Shown here: piece by piece, positions 47,070 through 59,643 of the stretch
Layout: every line of letters starts with the position of its first letter
Position numbering within the stretch: the stretch's first letter is position 1
Source of the DNA: Juglans regia
Lineage: Eukaryota; Streptophyta; Magnoliopsida; Fagales; Juglandaceae
DNA: 64,000 nucleotides
Assembly: GCF_001411555.2 (NCBI RefSeq)
Contig: NC_049909.1
Coordinates: 14,318,686 to 14,382,685, forward strand
Direction: 5' to 3'
Made by a program: the position numbers and the translations under genes
The notes under the pieces: model-generated
What the model saw: only the letters and a program-made list of their open reading frames with translations
Told to the model about the DNA's origin: nothing
The model's database searches: none

Positions 47070-47146
47070 CGTCGTCTATCTCAACTACAACCTAAAACGC
47101 AAAGTGGGTCTCACTTTTCAAACCACTTCCAGACTCTGAGCCACAA
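47070..47146 (+). pseudogene. Small second relic of SWP73 exon 1
   Basis: About 77 bp resemble 57086-57165 in SWP73, including AAGTGGGTCTCACTT, CCACTTCCAG and CTGAGCC. It is more diverged than the fragment at 43385. It lies immediately 3' of eEF1B-beta. Confidence 0.75.
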
Positions 47147-47491
47147 AATATTCTCAACAGTCCTTTTTTTTCAAATTTTTATTTTTATTATATGTATTAT
47201 TATCATGTATGGATAACAAGATTACGAGAAATGGATCAAACGAGAACTTTGGGTCCATTAGGCGGTTTGTGTGCGCTTTTCTTAAGAAAAGTTTACCAAA
47301 AAATTATTTCTCTACATGCTAGGTATTAATATGATAAAAATTATGAAATTTAAAATTTAAAATTTGAATTTTAAAAGAAAACTAACAAAATAAATTTTAT
47401 TGTAAGTATATGTATTATTATCTTTTCAATAATGTTGTTCAATGTAGTCCACTTTGCGTGATTGGTTGGAAAGAAATTAATACTTAAGATG
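47147..47491. other. AT-rich intergenic stretch
   Basis: No gene or recognisable repeat beyond short A/T runs. Confidence 0.5.
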
Positions 47492-47655
47492 TCTGGATAA
47501 GTTGAGATGAAAGTTGAATTAAATATTATTATAATATTATAATTAGATTATTATTGTTTTAAAAGTTGAATTATTTATAATATTTTGTGTAGAAATTTAG
47601 AAAAATTATAATAATAAGATGAAATGAAAATAAATATTTTTTATATCCAAACTTG
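47492..47655. mobile_element. MITE, family A (copy 2, partial)
   Basis: Shares TTGAGATGAAAGTTGAAT, TATTATTGTTTTAAAAGTTG and TGTGTAGAAATTTAGAAAAA-like strings with the other family A copies. It ends in ATATCCAAAC, directly against copy 3. Confidence 0.7.
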
Positions 47656-47846
47656 TTTGGATAGCGAGATGAAAATTTTTTGTTTTAGATGAAAGTTTAC
47701 AATATTAATTTTTAATATTATTATTGTTTTGAGATTTGAAAATTTTGAATTGAGATTTGAAAAAATTGAATTGTTTATTATATATTATGTGAAAATTTAT
47801 AAAAATTGTAATGATGAGATGAGATGAGAATTTTGTGTCTTGTCCC
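47656..47846. mobile_element. MITE, family A (copy 3)
   Basis: Starts TTGTTTGGATAGCGAGATGA and ends ATGATGAGATGAGATGAGA..., with the AATATTATTATTGTTTTGAG core of the family. Confidence 0.8.
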
Positions 47847-48084
47847 AATTGCTAAACTTGCCGGACAGCATTTTCCTCTCCGATTAGAGCTGCTTTTGCT
47901 TCTCCCACATCGGATTCACTTTGCAAGTGAAGTTCTGATTTGGAGAATTTCTCATTCTAGTTTCCATGTATATCAACGTTTGTAGTCTTTTTCATGTATT
48001 TGTGCTTTCCAGAGTTGCTTCAACTCCTTGTGTTGTAGGTTGCATTTTCGGAATCTCTAAAGTCGATCTATTTTGTACGTAGAT
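47847..48084. other. Intergenic stretch between MITE copies
   Basis: Less AT-rich DNA (CTTCTCCCACATCGGATTC, TCCAGAGTTGCTTC). No reading frame of note. Confidence 0.4.
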
Positions 48085-48293
48085 TAGCCCCGATTTGGAT
48101 TGGAAACTCATATCAACTTATCTCATATCATTATTATAATTTTCTCAAATTTCTATACAAAATATAATAAACAATTCAACTTTTTCAAATTTCAAAATAA
48201 TAATAATATTAAAAAATAATATTATAACAACATTTTATTCAACTAATTTAAAACCATCTCGACTCATCTCTGAATCCAAACGAATAAGACGTT
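48085..48293. mobile_element. MITE, family A (copy 4, reverse orientation)
   Basis: Starts CCCCGATTTGGATTGGAAAC and ends CTGAATCCAAACGAATAAG. The interior is the reverse complement of the family core (CAAATTTCTATACAAAATAT, AACAATTCAACTTTTTC). Confidence 0.85.
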
Positions 48294-49087
48294 TTCAACC
48301 ATCTCTAAGGCTTGACCATCTAGCTCACTTTTGCTTTAAGACAATGCCAGTCATCGAGAAAAGTTACTCATGTATTGTACCGATAATGTAAATTATATTT
48401 TTATTTATTTTTAAATATTTTTCAAACTCCTTTAAATATTTTGGAAAAAAAAACTAAAAAAACATTAAAAAACACTTTCTTAACCATGAAGTTAAAAAAA
48501 ATCGGTTGCTTCTCTTTATGGAAGAAGTATTTTCCTTTGCTTTACCCCATCTTTTGGGAGAGTTGGTTATTAAAGGACAATAATACAATACCAACAACTC
48601 TACAATTTATCTACAACCTCTTATTAAAAAATAATTTATTTTCACTTTAATTCAAAATTATTGTCCTAGCAACAGTTTAAAGGACATGAAAAAAATTATT
48701 ATTTAATCCTTAGTTGTAAATAGATTATGATAGAATTGTTTTCATATGATTTCGCGTTATTAAATAGGAGACCAAGTCTTGATTATTACTCGGTATTTCA
48801 TTTGAGTTGTAGATGTTGGTCGCGGCTTCAAGTTATGATGGAATGGAGGGATCCGTCCACCCATCTCTTATGGTGTAGCAGACTAACACGATCCACTTTT
48901 TTCTTTACTTTCCGTAGGATATGTCACTTGTTTTCACGGTGCCCTTTCAAAATCCACGAGGCAATGTTTCCGACTTCTAGACAAAGAGACTTTTCTTTTG
49001 ACAAAAAATATTGTTTTACCTCTTTGTATGATGTATTGACCATCCCAAATTTGCAGCACTAAAGACTCTTCATTATGTGCTTTCCTT
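48294..49087. other. Intergenic DNA
   Basis: A plus-strand open stretch of 111 codons exists at 48727-49062 but has no recognised motif and no neighbouring gene signals. I see nothing else. Confidence 0.5.
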
Positions 49088-49290
49088 TAGAAAAAGTTTT
49101 ATTTATCACACTACACTATCATTTTTTTTTTATTTTTTTCTTACCAAATGTATGTGATAATGAATAGAATAATTCAATTAGTTTAAGAAGAATAAAAATA
49201 AAAAATATTTAAAAAAAGTAAAAAATAAAAATAAATATAGTGTGTGGTGTGTAGTGTATGTGAATGATAAGTAGTAAAACTTTTTTTTTA
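49088..49290. mobile_element. MITE, family B (copy 2)
   Basis: Inverted ends AAAAAGTTTTATTTATCACA and, reversed, AAAAGTTTTACTACTTATCA enclose an AT-rich centre. The right end carries GTGTGTGGTGTGTAGTGTAT, shared with 32518-32702. Confidence 0.7.
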
Positions 49291-51011
49291 GAACGAGTTT
49301 TTCTACTAAGCGCTTCTACACCACACACCTATTAATGTAAGTTTTTATTTTTTTCTTTCAGCATGTGTGTGGTGTAGGAATAATAAGTTGAAGAATTCAA
49401 AATGCTGAGTAGAGTTTTTCTTTTAAAATATCTTCAAATAGTATTCGGTAAACAAAGAGGATTTACACCCTCCAATAGCATTGTGGCACGTCTGCATTCC
49501 AAGATTAGAAGAATATAATCGCCCTCATATAAGTAAATCCCATATAACCCCCTGGGCCCCTCCCATCGTCTCTCTCTTTCTCCGAAATTCGCACCCCATC
49601 GCATCAATCAACAATAAATGACAAATCTTACAAGAAAAACCATCAACAACATATCTTACAAGAAAAAAAAAAAGAAAAAAAGAAAGAGAAATTGAGTTTT
49701 ATGAGAAAAAGAGAGTTAATCATATAAAAACCTAAAGGAAATACAATAGATTTCCAAAATTATAGTCTAGGACTCTGTTTGGTTCCTAGGAAGATGAAGC
49801 AAATAAATTGAGAAAATTTGTATCTTTCATTTTCATTGTTACAAGAAAAACAACAAATTGGATTTTATGGGAAAAAATGTAATACAAAAGATCTTCGAAA
49901 TAACAATTTAGAGCTATGTTTGGTTGCCTGGAAAATAGAGGAAGAAAATCAAAAAAATTTGTATCCTTCGTTTTCATTGCCCAAAATACAAATACAATGC
50001 TACCCTTAGATGAACTGAAACAGCTTCACCCCTTACTCAAGTCGAGTGTTCACTATTAATTTCGTAAGCTAAAAATAGAAAAAAATCACCGGTGGGAGAT
50101 TGTATGAGGGCAATTATATTCTTCTTTTCTTAAAATACAGACATGTCATAATGCCATCGAATGGTGTTTTTTTGTCCCCGTCTCCCATTTCTTTTGGACT
50201 ACAAATAGATTCCTATGATTTGAGCCTTAAATATTTGCTAATTTCACTACAAGTTTTACAACATTTTTGTCAATATGATTTTTTATACCTCATTGTATTT
50301 GAAAAATGTTTTTAAAATTTTTTTTTATCATCGTCTGTCATGTCAGATATGATAAAAAGAATTTTATTAAAAGATGAGTACTGCTACATTCACAAAAGAG
50401 TTACACAAAAATAATCTCACAAAATAATGTGATTTCATTTGATTTGTTAAATCTAATTTATAATAAAAATAAATTTATAATAAAAATAACTTTATAATCT
50501 GATGAATCACATCAAACCATATCAATTTGTGAAATTACTTTTGTGTAATTTATTTATGATTAGAATAATTCTTTTAAAAGAGATCAAAATCTAGACAAGA
50601 AACAACACAGTTTTAAATATGGACTCTGGTATTCGACCTTCTGAATTACAGATGGGCTACTTGCTTGGTAGTACCACGTGTCATATTAAAAACAACGTAA
50701 ATATTTTTTTGTGCTTATTATCAACAATATTAATTTATTACCATAATGGAAAATATTTTCAAATTTTTAATAAATTTTCAAAATGTACCATTCAATTCCA
50801 TTCCCAAGCAATAATACTATTAGAAGTTTCAACCAATCTCTCTTATTTTCAAAATCATCATTTTATTTCTATTTTATTGTGTCTAATAAATATCATAGCC
50901 TATAGTTGATGTGCCTTATTTATATTATTTTAAAAACAAGACGTGTTTAAAAGAAATATTACGAAAAATTGATCTGAGAAAGTATAACTCACAATTGAGA
51001 TATCTTTTAGA
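49291..51011. other. Intergenic DNA with an imperfect tandem duplication
   Basis: At 49690-49990 a roughly 145 bp unit occurs about twice (GTTTGGTTCCTAGGAAGATG and GTTTGGTTGCCTGGAAAATA, each followed by AAATTTGTATC and CGTTTTCATTG or CATTTTCATTG). The rest is AT-rich without gene content. Confidence 0.5.
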
Positions 51012-52290
51012 AAATTGGCATTGGATTATGCAAATGCAAAACAATTTTTCTACGTACAACCGGCCTTGCGGAATGGTCGTGTAACCGGTTGAAGTGGCAA
51101 CTGCCACGCCAGCTTCTGACAATAATAAAAAAACAGAAGAAACGAAAGGAAACAAGCAACCCATCGACTAAAGAAGAAATAGCATCTCAGCATTTGAACC
51201 AGCGTTTGAAGAAGAACCAACATATGAAGAAGATGGACTAAAGGAAGAAGAAATGACTAGACTAAAGAAAGAAGGAAGGACTAACCCTTTTTCTGCAGAG
51301 CATTTCAAGTGGCTGAAAATGCCCAAATCCATTTTGGCAAAGGATTTCAAGTGATAGAAAAACACCCAATCTGGTGCTCGACAAGAATAAAACAAAGCTC
51401 ATGACGGTTTGAAAAAAAAAATTGGAAGTCAAATGGGGCTTTCTGAGAAGTGTCTTTAGGAACTTTATGAGACCCATTGAGATATACTAAAGTCTCTCTC
51501 TTTCTATTCATTGTAAATCAATTAATTTATCAAATTCATGCAATGGGTTTTGTATCGACAATATAGGAGACCCTTTTGTTTTAGTTTTTGAAAATCAATT
51601 TGCACGACACTTTCAAGATTGAAATTATACTTCTCTCTGATGTTTGGTTGGAGAGAATGCTAGCAAAAATTATATTAAAACCGTGACTGTGGAGAAGATG
51701 ATAGGGGCTTCGTGGGATGTGGCTACGTGGGCTGTGGCTTCGTGAGGCAGTGGAGAAGACGAATACAATGGGGATGAGGGTTCTGAAGATGAAGGGTTTC
51801 GATGGGGAGAAGGAAAAATGTTGGATGGGGATGGGGGTTTTTGAAGATGAAGTAGAAGGGAGAAATTAGACGATGGGTGATTTGGTGGGGGAGAATACAA
51901 AGACGAAAATGAAAATGAAAATGAAATCAAAGAATGATGAAAATTGGGGTTTTGATGGATGAAAGTAAGGTTTCAAAGACAGACCCACTGGCTTTGTGGA
52001 GAAGACGAAGACCCGCTGGCTTTGTGTAGAAGATGAAGACCCATTGGGACAGAGAAGAAGGTTTCGATTCAATGGAGGCTGGCTTCGTGGGGGGGGATGG
52101 GGATGGAGGTTGGCTTCGTAGGGAAGACGAAGAGAATCCACTTCATGGGGATAAGGGTTCCGACTGGAATGGAGGGGGATGGAGGCCACTTCGTCTTCGT
52201 TTGAATTAAATTAGAAACAACGTTGTTTTGAAATGTGCCAAGTATGACATGGTGACGCGGGGATCCTCTAGATCGGTTGTAAGTAGACTT
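51012..52290. mobile_element. Probable foldback-like element with GA-rich repeats
   Basis: The left part contains GGCATTGGATTATGCAAATG, the end sequence of Harbinger element 1, followed by CTACGTACAACCGG. Near 52264-52280 the sequence GATCGGTTGTAAGTAG is its near reverse complement. The interior is GA-rich and repetitive (AAGACGAAGACCCGCTGGCT and variants at 51980-52060; GGATGGGGATGG runs). No protein was found. Ends are uncertain. Confidence 0.4.
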
Positions 52291-52399
52291 TTGGAATTAA
52301 AAAAAAATAGGAATTGAGAATTCTTTTAATTTGATTAGGTAATGCCACGTGGCAGGTTAAGCCAAATCACCTTAGATGTTGAGTAGCATCTTCCTTTGA

Positions 52400-53088
<689 letters not shown>

Positions 53089-53986
53089 AAAATCAACCCC
53101 TAAAGTTATGTATATTTTCTCTGGCACGAAGATTACTTCGTTTGAATGAATCGTAGTTCGCATTTTTAACACTATCAAACGGAAATGAACTCGAATTGAT
53201 TTACTAGCTTTGCCCTAACTCGTATTATTTATGTTCACTGGCTTTGGCCATGAATTGGATAAAGACTTTTATTGTTTCAAAATGTTTAATATTCACATTT
53301 GAAAATATAAATAAAAGAAGCTCGACATTCACTCTTTAGAAAATTCAGAGTCTTAACACAACTTCAAAGGCAGATTATATTTGATTGATGGATTAGGTTA
53401 CCTACTCGTCACTATTGAAACAGTATAATTTTGACAATATTAGGCATTGTATCCCCCTTAGAGTTGGTATAACTTGCTTTAGTCGATACTGAAGTTGATT
53501 TGTTCTAAGATACCCAGTTGCGGAAAATGCCCAAAAGGAAGACTGACAAAGCATATGTGTTGGACAAGAAGAAGCATCTTGCAAGGTTAAAACATCAATG
53601 AGGCAGGCAAAATTCTCTTGAAACGGTAAATTTAATTATCAATAAAAATATTGTGCAATATAGTTCTTTTTCCTTTTTTTTTTAGTATTTTTAAATATTT
53701 GGCTCCTTTCCGTTGGTTTTAAGTTGTTAATTCTAAATTATAATGTAAGCTATATTTAGAGCCAAATCTCTATTACTTGTACTATGGTGCACATGTATAG
53801 TGTCTTGTGATGCTTCTTATGTCCAACTGAGTACATTGTCCTTATGAACCAATAACCACATTTGATTTTCATTGAGTGGTTTTTGAGTTATAAGCATGCA
53901 TGCATTCGAGCTCATATCTACGCTATGGATCTTTCTTATCCAGGGGTGAAGGGAAACTGGAGAAGCAATTCCGAATGAACTGTATG

Positions 53987-55615
53987 TCTACAACCAAAAT
54001 AATGCATTTCAATTTTTGAGATTTTGAAAATAAACCCAGTATCATAATTGCTGCTCCTCTTATCTTCCTTTTTAATGTGGATATGTATTCTATTGAAAAT
54101 GAGACAGATTTTCATGAGCTAACTTAATCTTTGGGCAGATACAAGATAAAAAAGAGACCTAACTATTCACGAGCTTGAGATTACCAAACTGAGATTAAAA
54201 AAGAGACCTAAGATAAAAAAGACAGATTACCAAACTGACATAAGCACTGTTTTAAGCAAAATCAATCTTTTAAGCAAAACCACAAGTCTACAAGTGAATA
54301 TGTATTTCAAACCTACAAGTCTACAAGCAAACCACATGTCTACAACCAAAATAATGCATTTCAATTTTTGCGATTTTGAAAATAAACCCAGTATCATAAT
54401 TGCTGCTCCTCTTATCTTCCTTTTTAATGTGGATATGTATTCTATTGAAAATGAGACAGATTTTCATGAGCTAACTTAATCTTTGGGCAGATACAAGATA
54501 AAAAAGAGACCTAACTATTCACGAGCTTGAGATTACCAAACTGAGATTAAAAAAGAGACCTAAGATAAAAAAAGACAGATTACCAAACTGACTCACTTCC
54601 GCATGACAGCTTGAGATTTTTGTCCTGTTCATGAGATATTCTTTGGTAGAATATCTGTTCATGCAATATCAATTTATACCTTTCTATTAATATTGCATTT
54701 CAGAAGATATATTCTACTTTCAATTTCAATAATTGGAGAATGGCATGAGTGAACTCAACCTGGTATTATACAGAGTAGTTTTCTTCATTTTGGCAATAAA
54801 ATGGTAGAGAACATAAGTAAATCATAACAGTGTAGGGGAAATCACAGCATATATAACACTTGCAAACATAAGCAAAGCATACCAATCATACCAATCTCAG
54901 TTGAATATAAAGAAAAATCACACAAAAAACCCTAAAAAAAATTCTAATCAGGGGAAATCACACATTCCATGAGGGGAAATCACACAAAACAATTTGTGAA
55001 ATCAAAACAAGTGGCTTGCATGAAATTACCTTTTCTAGGGTTTCCAAACAGCCGAACGAAATTGGGTATTGGGCGAGATAAGAGGTCGTCGTTTATGAAG
55101 GAACAATCTCGTGGTGCACTTGAGCTGAGCTTTGGGCAATGGTGTAGCAGAGCAGAGAGAAGAGAGAGGAAGGGGGAAGATAGTGCAGCAGAAATGAGTT
55201 TGTCGAAGAGAAGAGAGCAAGAGAGAGCAAGAGAGAGACTATTCTTTGGTAAATCTGGCTTGTCGAAGAGAAGAGAGCAGAGAGAGCAAGAGAGAAGAAG
55301 GAATCATACCAATCGTAGAGGGGAATGGGTCTGTTGAAGAGAAGAGAGCGAGAGCGAGAGAGCGAGAGAGAGGATGGAGAGCGAGAGAGAGGATGGAGGG
55401 TGACTTTTCGCGTGAGAGAGATGAGCCGTTTGGATAGAGAGAGAAAAAACATTATTTTTAATGTTTGAAGACTAAAACAGTTTTTCAAATTTGAAGAAGC
55501 ACTGTTTATAGATATAGATAAAAATGACGATGGATACACCAATGTGGACGATATTATAGATATATTCTTCAAATTTAACAATGAAGATGAAGATAAAGAA
55601 ACCACTACCAGTGCT
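53987..55615. mobile_element. Harbinger derivative between the two STEEP1-like exon copies
   Basis: Closely related to the right part of the element at 39787-43045, with an identical right terminus layout (...AGTGCTC then TAA). It includes the GA-rich TGTCGAAGAGAAGAGAGC repeats at 55195-55400. The left inverted end is missing: the element begins abruptly inside exon 3A at ATGTCTACAACC. An internal roughly 350 bp segment is tandemly duplicated (about 53984-54239 and 54337-54592). No ORF1 and no transposase. Confidence 0.85.
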
Positions 55616-56189
55616 CTAAGAGTTGGTATAACTTGCTTTAGTCGATATTGAAGTTGATTTGTTCTAAGATACCCAGTTGCGGAAAATGCCCAAAAGGAAG
55701 ACTGACAAAGCATATGTGTTGGACAAGAAGAAGCATCTTGCAAGGTTAAACATCAATGAGGAAGGCAAAATTCTCTTGAAACGGTAAATTTAATTATTAA
55801 TAAAAATATTGTGCAATATAGTTCTTTTTCCTTTTTTTTTTTAGTATTTTTAAATATTTGGCTCCTTTCCGTTGGTTTTAAGTTGTTAATTCTAAATTAT
55901 AATGTAAGCTATATTTAGAGCCAAATCTCTATTACTTGTACTATGGTGCACAGGTATAGTGTCTTGTGATGCTTCTTATGTCCAACTGAGTACATTGTCC
56001 TTATGAACCAATAACCACATTTGATTTTCATTGAGTGGTTTTCACATAGTGCATTCGAGCTCATATCTACGCTGTGGATCTTTCTTATCCAGGGGTGAAG
56101 GGAAACTGGAGAAGCAATTCCGAATGAACTGTATGTGTTGTGGGAAGATGGTGGAGTGTTATAGTATTTGTCTCATTTATTTCATGTAA

Positions 56190-56979
56190 TAAATGATTGA
56201 TTATTTCGAATCCGTTACCATTTTTTATTGGGCCGTTGTCAAATCGATTGTTGCCCGGGTAGCTAACTAGTCTACTGAAGATGTTAGTCCGTTTTTAGAA
56301 GTGAAGGTTGCCCAATCAGGGCCCATATTAATTCCAATTGGGTCTTGGAAGCCTGTAAATCTAAAGGAGGGTACTTTCGTAACTTCGATGATTGAACAAA
56401 TACCAGTGCGCGAGAGCGACAGAGGGGAGCTGAGGAAGGAGAAACAGTTCGGCTTCATTGGCGGTCTTAAAGCAAAGGAGAAAAGAACTTGAACGTACGG
56501 TTCGTTTTCTTCTTCTTGCTTATTCTTGACATGTGTTTCCAATTCTATACGCATGTGCATGTCTATCGTTCGTATTTCTCCGTCGTGATTTTCTTCGTCT
56601 TTGTATCGAAGCAGTAGTTTGAATTGAAGGATGGATTTATTTTTATATCTGGAGTTCCAGAGGAATTCTGTCTTGGGCTCAATGTGTTCTACTTTGGATT
56701 GAAGATCTGGGGTTTTCTAATGAAACTAGGGTTCCCCAAAAAAAAAAGAACGGTTTATACGAAAATCGACGCTGTGTGGGAATTCTGTGTTGGGATTTAG
56801 GAAATTTCACGATTCATACTCGATTAAATACCTAAGTTCTGAAAGTATCGAAGAAATTTTAATGGCGCAAAAGAAAGCTTGAATCTTCGCTTTTAGTATG
56901 CTTACGCAAGGGAAGTTTTGTGGATTTTGATGCTGTAGTTTGGTCCCTGAAGTATTTGTGGCGTCATACAACGGTTTCA
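56190..56979 (+). promoter_or_regulatory. Promoter, leader and probable 5'UTR intron of SWP73
   Basis: TGGGCC (56229-56234), CCAAT (56312-56316) and GGGCCC (56319-56324) form a plausible proximal promoter; GGGCC elements are common in plant growth-related genes. A leader intron is likely, with a donor near AAC|GTACGG at 56494 and an acceptor near TTTTAG at 56896. The part from about 56520 on is what was copied to 43385. Confidence 0.5.
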
Positions 56980-59643
56980 ATGAATCATAATAACACCAAG
57001 AAGAATGTTGGGGCGTCAATCCCTTTTGGTAATTCTGGGACGGTTCCACAGTCTATGCCCATGAACCAGAACCACCAAACCCATCTTCTATCTCAGTCAC
57101 AACCTCAAACACAAAGTGGGTCTCACTTCCCAGGCCACTTCCAGCTGTCTGAGCCTCAAACTCAGGCAATTGCACTGGCGCAGGCTCAGGCTCATGCCCA
57201 GGCACAAGCTCAGGCTGCCCATGTCCAATTCCAAGCTCAGTTACAAGCTCAAGTCCAGTCAGTTCCCCAGTTGCATCCTGGAAATACTAGTAATGTAGGT
57301 GTCCCGTCACCTTCTGTTTCGACGCCTGGTACTGGGAGTGCCAAGAGGAGTTCTCAAAAGCCACCTTCTCGGCCTCCTGGTTCATCCAATGCCAACACAG
57401 GGTCACCGTACAAGACCATGGAGCTGACCCCTGCTGTTCGTAGAAAGAAGCAGAAGCTACCCGAGAAGCAAATACCGGATAAAGTAGCTACACTTCTGCC
57501 AGAGTCTGCTCTTTACACTCAAATGCTCGAACTGGAGGCTCGTGTTGATGCTGCTTTGGCAAGAAAGAAGATTGACATTCAGGAGTCACTTAAAAACCCT
57601 TCCCGTGTTCAGAAAACACTTAGGATTTATGTTTTCAACACCTTCACATATCAGACACAAACAGGTCCTGAGAACAAGGATGCAGAGCCTCCTTCTTGGT
57701 CACTTAAGATCATAGGGAGGATATTGGAAGATGGAAAGGATCCTGTGGTGGCTGGAGTGGTGCAGAAACCAAGCACTTCGTACCCAAAGTTTTCATCTTT
57801 TTTCAAGAAAATTACCATATACTTGGATCAGAGCCTCTATCCAGGTAACCATGTAATTCTATGGGAGAGTGCCCGTTCGCCTGTTCTTAATGAGGGATTT
57901 GAGGTGAAGAAAAAAGGGGATAAGGAATTTACCGCAATAATAAGACTGGAAATGAACTACGTGCCTGAGAAGTTTAAACTTTCCCCTGCTCTGAGTGAAG
58001 TTCTTGGAATTGAGGTAGAGACTCGCCCAAGAATTGTTGCTGCAATTTGGCACTATGTGAAGGTTAGGAAGTTACAGAACCCAAATGATCCTTCCTTCTT
58101 TTTTTGTGATCCACCTCTTCAGAAAGTGTTTGGGGAAGAGAAGATTAAATTTGCCACGGTTACACAGAAGATATCACAGCATTTGACGCCCCCACCACCC
58201 ATACATTTGGAGCATAAAATCAAGCTTTCAGGAAATTGTCCTGCTGGAACTACTTGCTATGATGTACTGGTTGATGTGCCTTTTCAATTAGAGAAGGAAA
58301 TGAATGCATTCTTGGAAAATACCGAACGCCACAAAGAGATTGATGCCTGTGACGAATTGATTTGTGCTTCTATAAAGAAGATCCACGAGAGTCGTCGGAG
58401 GCGGGCTTTCTTTCTTGGATTTAGTCTTTCTCCGGCCGAATTTATTAACGCTTTAATTGCTTCTCAGAGCAAGGATTTAAAGCTTGCTGCTGGAGATGCT
58501 AGCCGTAATGCTGAAAAAGAGCGCCATTCTGATTTCTATAATCAACCATGGTAAGCTTATGTTATGTTTATCGTTATTTCCCTCATTTTATGTTGGTATA
58601 AATGTAGTAGAAAGTTGCTTCTTTACCCAAAATAAAGCCTCCCAATGGAATAGCACATTTGCTTTCGTTCTTTTTTGTTAGTTTGGTTTTGGTTTTATTC
58701 CTTTGGATGCTAGGCTTGGTTAGAGAATAAGAGAGACAAAAAGAGGAAAAAAAATCAAATTTGGAACACTGTTTCTTATTAATCTCATGGATGATTGATA
58801 TAATTTTACCTACCTTTCCCATTGGATATCTGATCCCTATAGAAATGACCATCTGATACTAGTATTCTCTAGTTACAGAGGAATTTGAAATGATTGTAAC
58901 CTATTATCTGAAAATCACGAGAAAGGATTATAATCCACTATCATATCCTTTCAATCATTGGTTTGCCCTAAAAAGTATCTCTGATTGAATGAGATTTTAA
59001 GATCCTATTTGCACTTGCTCCTGTAAAAAAATGTTGCAAAGTGCTTAACTTGCTGAAAGATTATGCAGTGCCTCGACTTGACATGAGCGTGAAAGGGGTT
59101 TAAAACTTTAAAATCTGTTTTTCATTTTAAATGGGCTAAAATAACATCACCAAAGTACAACCGTTGAATTATGGTCCTAATTCTTTGTTGATCCAGTTGC
59201 AGAAAGTTTTAGTGGCTTTCTAATGTAGAGAGCGTACTTGTGCTGGAATGGACAAAAATTCCAGTGTTGTATGCAACTCCTGTAGCTTTTGTAGGTCTAG
59301 TTCATTGATAAAAATGTTAGTTACTGATCACTGGGCACACTTTCGATTTCTATGCTTTTCGTCCATTCTAAACATAAATTTACGCCATGATGTTTTCATC
59401 TTAGTTTCCATATAAAACAAGTTTTTTGACAAGTACAAAGCTGCTTTGACTAATGGTATTGCCACGAAGAAGTTACTGTTCAATGTGACCCTAATGTTAA
59501 GTCCCACCTGACTTCTGCCCTGATATAGATGTCTTCTTAATTTCTTTTTACATTTTGGTGAAATCTTCAGGGTTGAAGATGCTGTCATTCGTTACCTGAA
59601 CCGCAAGTCTGCTGGAACGGATGCTGCTGGAACACTTAAGTGA
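56980..59643 (+). CDS. SWP73B: SWI/SNF complex subunit SWP73 (BAF60 family)
   Basis: Nuclear accessory subunit of SWI/SNF chromatin-remodelling complexes. Two coding exons, 56980-58550 and 59571-59643, give 547 residues. The sequence has a Gln/Ala/Pro-rich N-terminus (about residues 20-150), then [19 protein letters not shown] and a middle region typical of BAF60 proteins ([31 protein letters not shown]). A SWIB/MDM2 domain spans about residues 326-408 ([20 protein letters not shown] ... HLTPPPPI). The family C-terminus [18 protein letters not shown] is joined across the intron (TG|G). The start at 56980 is chosen by family convention; an in-frame ATG at 56920 would add 20 residues. A 5' fragment of this gene recurs at 43385-44283 and 47070-47146. 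The SWP73B symbol follows the Arabidopsis homologue and is a family-level assignment. Confidence 0.95.

Noticed and set aside
48727..49062. 111-codon plus-strand frame as a gene
   Set aside because: No motif, no splice or promoter context, and it lies in repeat-rich intergenic DNA.
53981..54600. A new gene around the 54294-54479 open frame
   Set aside because: The sequence is duplicated Harbinger interior, also present at 41810-42010, with no intact frame in all copies.
55093..55743. 216-codon minus-strand frame
   Set aside because: It runs across the Harbinger end and the STEEP1-like exon 2B in antisense; an open-frame accident of pyrimidine-rich repeats.
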